A stretch of 10,303 nt of DNA from Rhodospirillales bacterium (GTDB lineage Bacteria; Pseudomonadota; Alphaproteobacteria; Rhodospirillales_A; JACZKS01). Made by a program: the position numbers and the translations under genes. The notes beneath the pieces are model-generated. The model worked only from the letters and a program-made list of their open reading frames with translations, was not told the origin of the DNA and made no database searches. Positions 4,905-10,303 of this stretch are shown piece after piece. The stretch is from positions 1 through 10,303 of the forward strand of contig JABGRG010000126.1 in assembly GCA_018648445.1 (NCBI GenBank). Direction: 5' to 3'. The stretch's first letter is position 1. The number at the start of each line of letters is the position of its first letter.

Positions 4905-7310
4905 ATGGTGGAAGCGGTAACTCCTGCGACCGAATCAACGGCGGACAACCTAGAAGAAACTCTGGAAGACATCGAGTCCACGGGGCGAAAACACGGCGCA
5001 CAGGCCGCAATGATTATTGGCCTTATCGCCGCTGCATGGTCAATTTTTCAGCTTTGGATCGCCTCGCCGATACCGTTCCTGATAAATTTCGCGATTATCA
5101 CCGACGTTCCGGCCCGAGGTGTTCACTTGGCGTTCGGGCTTCTTCTTGTTTATCTGATTTTCCCGGCCTCGAAAAAATCGACCGATGGCCGTATTCCCAA
5201 GCGCGATATTCTTTTTGCGCTGGTTGGCAGTTCGTGTGCGCTGTACATGTTTTTGGGATGGGAGGGTATTGCCACCCGTGCCGGTACGCTGCTTTTCTAC
5301 AACATCGATCTTTTCGGATATTCCTTCAAATTTCCGTTCGAAGTGATCTTGGGCTGGACCGGAATTCTGCTGCTTCTGGAATCGACACGGCGGGCCATTG
5401 GTTTGCCGCTGGTGGTCGTTTCCTCGCTGTTTATCCTTTATTCCATTTTCGGCCAATCCATGCCGGACATCATTTCGCACCGCGGCGTTTCGCTGTCGCG
5501 CCTTGCCGGGTACCAGTGGCTGGGCGGCGAAGCCATTTTCGGCATTCCCATCGACGTGACGACCAGCTTTGTTTTTCTGTTCGTTCTGTTCGGCGCGATC
5601 CTGGATAAGGCGGGCGCGGGCAAGTATTTTCTTGATTTGTCCTTCGCCCTGGTAGGCAAATATCGCGGCGGACCGGCCAAGGCGTCGATCCTGGCGTCAG
5701 GCATGACCGGACTTATTTCCGGATCGTCCATCGCCAATACAGTGACCACCGGCACGTTTACCATTCCGGTCATGATGCGCACCGGAATGCCTGCGGTGAA
5801 GGCGGGTGCTATTGAAGTGGCGGCATCGGTCAACGGCCAGATCATGCCGCCGATCATGGGTGCGGCTGCGTTCATCATCGCCGAACTGGTCGGAATCAGC
5901 TATTTCGAGGTCATCAAGCACGCCTTCGTTCCGGCCTTCATCTGCTACATCGCGCTGTTGTATATCTCGCATCTGGAAGCTCTGAAACTGGGCCTTACCG
6001 GGTTGCCGCGCGACGAAATCCCGCGCCTTCGCAAGACCTTCCTCAGCGGCATTCACTTCATTATTCCGATCCTCGTTTTGGTTTATCTGTTGATGGTCGA
6101 ACGATGGACGCCAAGCAGTTCTGTTTTCTATGCGATCTTGCTGATGATGCTCATCCTCATTGGTCAAAAGTTGCTGGGTGAACATAAAAACGGCGGCGAG
6201 AATTACGGCGGCGCGTTCATGGAAGGGTTGAGCGACGTATACGCCGGTCTGGTCGGCGGCGCGCGCAACATGATCGCCATTTCCGTGGCCGTGGCGACGG
6301 CGGGAATTATCGTCGGCTCCGTCAGTTCGACCGGCCTGAACAACGCGTTGATCAGCGTGGTAGAGGCTGTCTCGGGCGGCAACATTTACATTTTGCTGGG
6401 CATGACATCGCTTCTTTGTCTGCTGTTGGGAATGGGGCTGCCGACGACCGTTAACTATCTGGTCGTCGCCTCGTTGCTGGCTAAGGGGGTGGTCGAGGTG
6501 GGGGCGGCTTCCGGCGTGGAGCTGGAGCTGATAGCGATCCATCTTTATGTGTTTTATTTTGGGCTGATGGCCGACGTGACGCCGCCGGTGGCCCTGGCCG
6601 CCTTTGCGGCGGCTGCCATATCGCGGGCCGATCCCATCAAGACCGGCGTTCAGGCGTTCTTCTATGAAATCCGCACGGCGATTTTGCCGGTGGTGTTTAT
6701 CTTCAATCCGGAACTGCTGCTGATCGGGGTGACCAGCATCTGGCACGGAATTATGGTTTTCATCGTGTCGCTGATCGCCATCCTGTGTTTCAGTTCGATG
6801 ACGCAGAACTACATGCTGGTCAGAAACAAGTGGTACGAGGGCATCTTGCTCGGTTTCGTCATGGTCGGTCTGTTCCGCCCGGACGTCTATCTGGACAGGG
6901 TTTATCCGGCTTTTTCGTCGCTTGATCTGGAGAAGTTCGTGGCTGGCGAGGTAACCGGCAGACCCGGTTACGCCGTGCGCATCCACGTCACCAGCGAGAC
7001 CGAATACGGAGATCGGTACAGATTGTATCGGATGGTGACGCCCGAACTGGGAGCGGCGACGGACTTGGGGCTGTACGGCGTGAAAATCGTTGCCGAGGAT
7101 GGCCGCTTCATAGTCGATGCCCTTCAGGAAAACAGCATCGCTGCAAATACGAACCTTCAGGTTGGCGATGTTGTTACCGAGGTTGATGCCGAGCAAAGCG
7201 GGCGGCCGGCAAAGGAAGTGGTCTATCCGATCATGCTGCTGATTCTGGGCTTTGTGATCTTGCTTCAGGTGGGGCGGTTGCGCCGCCAAAAGGCTGCAGA
7301 AGCCACGTAA
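4905..7310 (+). CDS. TRAP transporter fused permease (4TM/12TM) with C-terminal DUF3394
   Basis: Inner-membrane component of a TAXI-type TRAP importer, in which the small (DctQ-like) and large (DctM-like) subunits are one chain; it uses an ion gradient to take up the solute brought by the upstream binding protein. The 801 residues have an acidic cytoplasmic N-terminus (1-30) and many hydrophobic segments from about 34 to 635. Diagnostic large-subunit motifs seen: SGSSIANTVTTGTFTIP at 272-288, NGQIMPPIMGAAAF at 310-323 and LGMGLPTTVNYLVVA at 508-522. After about 605 comes a DUF3394-type tail with a PDZ-like stretch (722-764) and a final helix (772-788). I chose ATG 4905, with GGGGA about 10 nt upstream; an in-frame GTG at 4851 sits inside the intercistronic hairpin loop and adds a very basic stretch. 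The stop is 23 nt before the uspA-like start. Confidence 0.93.
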   Translation: MVEAVTPATESTADNLEETLEDIESTGRKHGAQAAMIIGLIAAAWSIFQLWIASPIPFLINFAIITDVPARGVHLAFGLLLVYLIFPASKKSTDGRIPKRDILFALVGSSCALYMFLGWEGIATRAGTLLFYNIDLFGYSFKFPFEVILGWTGILLLLESTRRAIGLPLVVVSSLFILYSIFGQSMPDIISHRGVSLSRLAGYQWLGGEAIFGIPIDVTTSFVFLFVLFGAILDKAGAGKYFLDLSFALVGKYRGGPAKASILASGMTGLISGSSIANTVTTGTFTIPVMMRTGMPAVKAGAIEVAASVNGQIMPPIMGAAAFIIAELVGISYFEVIKHAFVPAFICYIALLYISHLEALKLGLTGLPRDEIPRLRKTFLSGIHFIIPILVLVYLLMVERWTPSSSVFYAILLMMLILIGQKLLGEHKNGGENYGGAFMEGLSDVYAGLVGGARNMIAISVAVATAGIIVGSVSSTGLNNALISVVEAVSGGNIYILLGMTSLLCLLLGMGLPTTVNYLVVASLLAKGVVEVGAASGVELELIAIHLYVFYFGLMADVTPPVALAAFAAAAISRADPIKTGVQAFFYEIRTAILPVVFIFNPELLLIGVTSIWHGIMVFIVSLIAILCFSSMTQNYMLVRNKWYEGILLGFVMVGLFRPDVYLDRVYPAFSSLDLEKFVAGEVTGRPGYAVRIHVTSETEYGDRYRLYRMVTPELGAATDLGLYGVKIVAEDGRFIVDALQENSIAANTNLQVGDVVTEVDAEQSGRPAKEVVYPIMLLILGFVILLQVGRLRRQKAAEAT

Positions 7311-7333
7311 CCGAAAGGATAAGGGGGGACGGT

Positions 7334-7765
7334 ATGTTCAAGCATATTCTGCTGCCGGTTGATCTGAATTCCGAGCATTCGTGGCGCAAAGCGCTGCCGG
7401 TAGCCGTCGAAAACTGCAAAAACTTCGGGGCGACGCTGCACGTGATTACCGTGGTTCCCGACGTCGGCGGGAACGTTGCCGTCGCGCAGTTTTTTCCGGA
7501 CGGTTACGAGGACAAAATGCTGGAACAGGCGCACGACGATCTTCACGCCTTTTCGGCGCGTGAAATCTCCGAAGGCGTTCGCGTTCAGCACATCATTTCC
7601 CACGGAAGCATCTACAAGGAAATTCTGGATGCGGCTGTGAAGGTGAGGGCGGATCTCATACTGATGGCGGCCCATGGACCGGGGTTGGGGGATTACCTGA
7701 TAGGCCCCAATGCGGCCAGGGTTGTACGCCATGCGAACTGTTCGGTGATGGTGGTTCGCGACTGA
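7334..7765 (+). CDS. UspA-family protein linked to a TRAP transporter (TeaD-like)
   Basis: A 143-residue single-domain universal stress protein, cytoplasmic and probably dimeric. Seen: the Usp start FKHILLPVDLN with the nucleotide-contacting aspartate D10, HVITVVPD at 36-43, ADLILMAAHGPG at 106-117 and VVRHANCSVMVVR at 130-142. The nucleotide loop is unlike the textbook G-x2-G-x9-G-S/T: here it reads A112-x2-G115-x8-G124-P125-N126. A Pro-Asn at this place is what I recall of Usp proteins encoded beside TRAP transporters, such as TeaD of the Halomonas ectoine transporter TeaABC, where TeaD binds ATP and limits uptake. By analogy this one may tune the permease. A very strong Shine-Dalgarno sequence (AGGGGGGA) precedes the ATG, and the 23-nt gap to the permease shows it is the third gene of the operon. 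A terminator follows 8 nt after its stop. Confidence 0.93.
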   Translation: MFKHILLPVDLNSEHSWRKALPVAVENCKNFGATLHVITVVPDVGGNVAVAQFFPDGYEDKMLEQAHDDLHAFSAREISEGVRVQHIISHGSIYKEILDAAVKVRADLILMAAHGPGLGDYLIGPNAARVVRHANCSVMVVRD

Positions 7766-7773
7766 ATAACGAA

Positions 7774-7800
7774 ACGCCCCGGTCCATCGGATCGGGGCGT
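7774..7800. terminator. Bidirectional terminator between uspA-like and cytochrome c genes
   Basis: ACGCCCCGGTCC at 7774-7785 pairs with GGATCGGGGCGT at 7789-7800: a 12-bp stem with one G-U and a 3-nt loop. CAAATTTCATT follows on the plus strand, and the complementary strand reads into TTTCGTTATTC. It lies between two convergent genes, 8 nt from one stop and 25 nt from the other, so it can end transcription from both sides. Confidence 0.85.
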
Positions 7801-7825
7801 CAAATTTCATTGAATTTGCAAGCAG

Positions 7826-8233
7826 TTAGTTGATCGTTGCGATATAGGCGGTGACATCCTGGCGTTCGGTTTCATTTTTCAGTTTGAAGACCATTTTTGA
7901 TTTGGCCTTCTTGTTGCCCGTTACCTTCCGCATGTACTTTTTCGGATTGGCCAGATACTCGACAATCTTCTCCTCGCTCCAGGTCAGGCCCGCCTCACCG
8001 GCAGCGATGTAGCTTTTCGAATACTTGAATTTCGGCATCGTCCCCGCCTGACGGTCGAGAACGCCAAACAACGACGGGCCGACGCGGTTTTTTCCGGGGG
8101 CAATTTCATGGCATGCCTTGCACCGTTTTTTGTAGATTGCTTCGCCTTTTTCGGCGTCACCGGCCAGTGCTGGACCGGCGGCCACGATAAGAGCGACGGC
8201 GCCGCTCAATGCGAATGAAATTGCCTTGATCAT
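7826..8233 (-). CDS. Small monoheme cytochrome c (class I, c2/c550-like)
   Basis: A 135-residue exported electron carrier. Seen: signal peptide MIKAISFALSGAVALIVAAG with cleavage after ALA at residue 24, then GDAEKGEAIYKKRC, the heme site CKACH at 38-42, RVGPSLFGVLDRQAG at 50-64 as in the mitochondrial-type cytochrome c fold, and KSKMVF in which M114 is the likely sixth heme ligand. The mature domain of about 111 residues fits a soluble periplasmic c-type cytochrome that shuttles electrons between membrane complexes. Its lysine-rich surface fits docking to acidic partners. ATG at 8233 is used because GGGAAGG lies 6 nt upstream; another ATG two codons earlier is too close to that site, and the frame open to 8320 has no signal peptide. 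Single gene with its own promoter, ending at the shared terminator. Which terminal oxidase or dehydrogenase it serves is not shown. Confidence 0.94.
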   Translation of the reverse strand: MIKAISFALSGAVALIVAAGPALAGDAEKGEAIYKKRCKACHEIAPGKNRVGPSLFGVLDRQAGTMPKFKYSKSYIAAGEAGLTWSEEKIVEYLANPKKYMRKVTGNKKAKSKMVFKLKNETERQDVTAYIATIN

Positions 8234-8278
8234 CGTCATCCTTCCCAAAATTCTCGAGTTTAATAAAACCGGGCCGCC

Positions 8279-8307
8279 ATTATTGACATGCCCCGTTCCC
8301 ATGACAA
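8279..8307 (-). promoter_or_regulatory. Promoter for the cytochrome c gene
   Basis: On the minus strand a -35 TTGTCA (plus 8302-8307, five of six consensus bases) and a -10 AATAAT (plus 8279-8284, five of six) are 17 nt apart. Transcription would start near 8272, with a leader of about 39 nt. No FNR-type palindrome TTGAT-N4-ATCAA was found near it. Confidence 0.55.
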
Positions 8308-8390
8308 CTGCTGACATCAACCTATCGCGTTCACAAATGTGCGATTGATGGCGTTATGACAAGGTGTGTCCTTTTTTTTCGTCACGGCAA

Positions 8391-8419
8391 TGGAAGCCGA
8401 CGATATATGACACTATAAT
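8391..8419 (+). promoter_or_regulatory. Promoter for the DUF2336 gene
   Basis: A perfect -10 TATAAT at 8414-8419 is preceded after 17 nt by TGGAAG at 8391-8396, a weak -35 with three of six consensus bases. Predicted start of transcription is near 8426, giving a leader of about 95 nt. The weak -35 leaves room for an activator; the base run TTTTTTTT at 8372-8379 lies just upstream. Confidence 0.5.
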
Positions 8420-8426
8420 CTCCATT

Positions 8427-8477
8427 ACCGTTGACGAAACCGCCGAACATGTCCTGTGTTTGCAGGTCGTCAACGGT
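8427..8477 (+). repeat. Perfect 11-bp inverted repeat in the DUF2336 leader
   Basis: ACCGTTGACGA at 8427-8437 and TCGTCAACGGT at 8467-8477 are exact reverse complements around a 29-nt spacer. The left arm begins at the predicted transcription start. Within the spacer CCTG (8453-8456) can pair with CAGG (8463-8466), directly beside the right arm. The transcript would start with its 5' end locked in a stem; alternatively the arms are a spaced DNA operator. A T-run (8494-8500) follows 16 nt later, too far for a standard terminator. Confidence 0.6.
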
Positions 8478-8520
8478 TGAGCCGGTCATTTCCTTTTTTT
8501 GGCGGGAGTAATGTTCGCCC

Positions 8521-9660
8521 ATGGTTTCCAATGTCCTTTCGCATAGTGATGTGGCTGAATTGCTGTCGGATCCCTCCGTTGCAAAGCGGGCGGAAACGGC
8601 ACGGAAAATTGCCGCCGATTTTGACCGCGGTTCTCTTACCGATGCGGAAAAAGGCCTTGCGGAAGAAATCTTCCGGTTAATGGTCAAGGATGCCGAGGTG
8701 AGGGTGCGAGAGGCGCTTGCCAACAATCTCAAATCCAATCCCTTGGTGCCGCGTGACGTGGCTGTTTCTTTGGCGAAGGACGTTAATTCGGTGGCATTGC
8801 CGATCCTGGAATCGTCCGAAGTTCTGACCGACGAGGATCTGGTCGAGATCATCAGTCAGCACGATACCGACAAGCAATCCGTGATCGCGGGCCGTCCCAA
8901 CGTATCGGAAACCGTTTCCGAGGCGATCGTGGAAACGCAAAACGAAGAGGTGGTAAAACGGCTCGTCTCCAATCCGGGAGCAGAGATATCAGAAGGTTCA
9001 TTGGGTAAAGTCGTGGAAACCCTTGGTGATCGGGATTCGATACAAGACGCCATGGTCCGGCGTCCTCGCCTTCCGGTTACGGTTTCGGAGCGATTGGTGA
9101 CGCTGGTTTCCGAAAACATGAGGGCGCAAATCGAGGGTAAGCTCGACCTCGCTCCTGCCGCCATGGCCGATCTCGTTATGCAAATTCGGGAACGCGCGGT
9201 TCTTTCGTTGTCGATCGAAAGTGGCGGGGACGAACTGGTTCAACTGGTCACCCAACTGCGAAAGAAAAAGAGGCTTACACCGTCTATTATTATCCGGTCC
9301 CTGTGTGTTGGTGATCTGGCCTTTTTCGAAACTGCCATTGGTGAACTGGCGGGCATATCAGCCGCCAACGCGCGCGAATTGATCCACGATGACGGCGGAT
9401 TGGGGCTTCGGGCCGTGTCGGAGCGGGCCGGGATCGCGAGAAAGTATTTCCCCGCTATCCGCGCTGCCGTCGATGTGGCGCGTGAAACGGAATACGACGG
9501 CGGTGAGCATGACCGTGAGCGCTATTCGCGGCGGATGATCGAACGGATCCTGACCCAGTACGGCGATCTCGGCGTTGATCTAGAGGCAGATGATCTGGAC
9601 TACCTTCTCAATAAGATGGACGGATTGCCCATTGATCCCCCTAAAGGAAGCCGAGGTTAG
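8521..9660 (+). CDS. DUF2336 family protein with HEAT-like helical repeats
   Basis: A 379-residue protein with no signal peptide or membrane segment, so probably cytoplasmic. I recognise the DUF2336 family, found mainly in alphaproteobacteria and without an established biochemical role. Seen: alpha-helical repeat units of roughly 35-40 residues over about 55-200, marked by recurring N-P or R-P turns (NPLVP at 73-77, RPNVS at 125-129, NPGAEIS at 151-157, RPRLPVTVS at 181-189). The family's most conserved block follows, RLTPSIIIRSLCVGDLAFFE at 251-270, with LAGISAANARELIHDDGG at 276-293 and a charged C-terminal tail rich in D and E. Such repeats usually bind other proteins; that is inference. 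ATG at 8521 has GGGAG 12 nt upstream, a little far; an out-of-frame ATG at 8511 opens only 11 codons. It is divergent from cytochrome c, and its stop is 11 nt from the convergent TRAP gene with no terminator visible. Confidence 0.85.
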   Translation: MVSNVLSHSDVAELLSDPSVAKRAETARKIAADFDRGSLTDAEKGLAEEIFRLMVKDAEVRVREALANNLKSNPLVPRDVAVSLAKDVNSVALPILESSEVLTDEDLVEIISQHDTDKQSVIAGRPNVSETVSEAIVETQNEEVVKRLVSNPGAEISEGSLGKVVETLGDRDSIQDAMVRRPRLPVTVSERLVTLVSENMRAQIEGKLDLAPAAMADLVMQIRERAVLSLSIESGGDELVQLVTQLRKKKRLTPSIIIRSLCVGDLAFFETAIGELAGISAANARELIHDDGGLGLRAVSERAGIARKYFPAIRAAVDVARETEYDGGEHDRERYSRRMIERILTQYGDLGVDLEADDLDYLLNKMDGLPIDPPKGSRG

Positions 9661-9671
9661 AGCATTAGCGG

Positions 9672-10262
9672 TTACGGGCGGCCCAGTTCTCGCCAGATTG
9701 AATAGTCCTCGCGAAAGGCCGCCAGGGAATTCCAGACGCGCTTGAAATCCTTGTCATTTTTCGACTGTTCCACGACCACCTGAGACCATGCCTGTTCCAG
9801 CGCAGCGATAATTTCCGCTGGCCAGCGGTGGATTTCGACTCCCGTTGAATAGATGTTTTTCAACGCCGCAAATTGCGTTGCCTCCCCTTCGGCCAGCCCA
9901 TGACGGATATTGTCGCCGCAGACCGTTTCAACCCGTGCTTTTGCGGTTGACGGCAGCGCCTCCCACAATTCCAGATTGACCATCAGTTCGAACAGGGTCG
10001 AGGGCCGGTGCCATCCGGGGAAGTAGTAGTGCTTGGCCATCTTATGGACGCCCAGCTGGAAATCGACAGAGGGCATGGAAAACTCCGCCGCGTCGATGGT
10101 GCCGGATTCCAGGGCCGAAAATACCTCGTCATCGCCCAACTCCCGGGTCTCGACGTCCAATTTCTCCAGTACCCGGCCGCCCAGGCCGCGAAAGCGAACT
10201 TTCAGTCCGGCCAGATCCTCGACGGTCAATACTTCGTCACGGAACCACCCCGCTGGATTCAA
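9672..10262 (-). CDS. DctP-family TRAP solute-binding protein, C-terminal part with broken 5' end
   Basis: The C-terminal 196 residues of a periplasmic DctP-type TRAP binding protein. Seen (numbered from the TTG at 10262): GWFRDE at 5-10, DLAGLKVRFRGLGG at 16-29 containing the conserved arginine (R23) that contacts substrate carboxylates in this family, ALESGTIDAAEF at 50-61, and HYYFPGWHRPST at 78-89. Family members are about 350 residues with an export signal, so the first lobe is missing from this frame. An in-frame TGA lies at 10266-10268, only two codons before the TTG, and no Shine-Dalgarno sequence precedes it. The TTG is therefore unlikely to be a true start; a frameshift or small deletion near 10262 is more likely. 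Unlike the TAXI protein at 3818 it belongs to the classic DctP branch and would need separate DctQ and DctM partners, not seen here. Confidence 0.75.
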   Translation of the reverse strand: MNPAGWFRDEVLTVEDLAGLKVRFRGLGGRVLEKLDVETRELGDDEVFSALESGTIDAAEFSMPSVDFQLGVHKMAKHYYFPGWHRPSTLFELMVNLELWEALPSTAKARVETVCGDNIRHGLAEGEATQFAALKNIYSTGVEIHRWPAEIIAALEQAWSQVVVEQSKNDKDFKRVWNSLAAFREDYSIWRELGRP

Positions 10263-10303
10263 ATTTCAAGTGCAACACCCAATGATTTGACGAAGGCTTC
10301 CAA
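10259..10303 (-). pseudogene. Probable preceding part of the same DctP gene in another frame
   Basis: From the right edge the minus strand encodes LEAFVKSLGVALEI and then TGA at 10259-10261. In DctP proteins a helix ending in a Gly-Val of this kind comes a short way before the GGWFR-like block, which here begins in a different frame at 10262. This suggests one gene split by a frame change or a deletion of a few codons. Only 14 codons are visible, so this is tentative. Confidence 0.35.

Noticed and set aside
5697..7289. 530-codon open frame on the minus strand opposite the TRAP permease
   Set aside because: Its product is rich in H, R, Q and D with no recognisable motif, and it lies wholly antisense to a gene with clear family motifs. 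High GC at third positions explains the long shadow frame.
8490..8510. T-run at 8494-8500 as a terminator tail after the DUF2336 leader repeat
   Set aside because: The run starts 16 nt after the stem, whereas an intrinsic terminator needs it immediately after; attenuation by this route is therefore doubtful.
8511..8546. 11-codon frame from ATG 8511 overlapping the DUF2336 start
   Set aside because: The Shine-Dalgarno sequence ends only 2 nt before this ATG, too close for good initiation, and the peptide has no features.

Overview
The window reads as chromosomal DNA from an alphaproteobacterium, most likely in or near the Rhodospirillales. The reasons are the mutY / DUF721 / dsbA-like / smc gene order, a DUF2336 protein, a DctP-type TRAP binding protein beside a TAXI-type TRAP operon, a class I c-type cytochrome, and moderately high GC. 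There are no mobile elements, CRISPR arrays, tRNAs or rRNAs. Ten protein genes are visible; the two at the edges are incomplete.

Left block (1-3468). Three minus-strand genes run toward the left edge: a DUF721 (DciA-like) gene, a secreted DsbA-family thiol oxidoreductase, and the first 212 codons of smc. Both dsbA and smc appear to start at TTG, and dsbA has its own sigma70-like promoter. mutY is divergent from DUF721, and its 3' end overlaps the 3' end of convergent apt by 29 bp.

Middle block (3469-7800). A 349-bp gene-free stretch carries an apt upstream region and a promoter with a long, foldable leader. That leader feeds a three-gene plus-strand operon: a TAXI-family periplasmic binding protein, a fused TRAP permease ending in a DUF3394/PDZ-like region and a last membrane helix, and a TeaD-like UspA protein. 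A strong hairpin separates binding protein from permease. The operon closes with a 12-bp-stem terminator that also serves the convergent cytochrome gene. Together these genes would make a sodium- or proton-driven uptake system with its own nucleotide-binding regulator; the substrate cannot be read from the sequence.

Right block (7801-10303). A small periplasmic cytochrome c (minus) and a DUF2336 repeat protein (plus) are transcribed divergently from a 287-bp region. That region has one good promoter on each strand, and an 11-bp perfect inverted repeat begins right at the predicted start of the DUF2336 transcript. Last, on the minus strand, is the C-terminal part of a DctP-family TRAP binding protein whose reading frame breaks about 40 bp before the window ends.

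Most of the window is ordinary housekeeping and transport DNA. The parts worth a second look are the TAXI leader with two competing pairings, the DUF2336 leader repeat, the PDZ-like tail of the permease, the unusual nucleotide-binding loop of the Usp protein, and the broken DctP gene.
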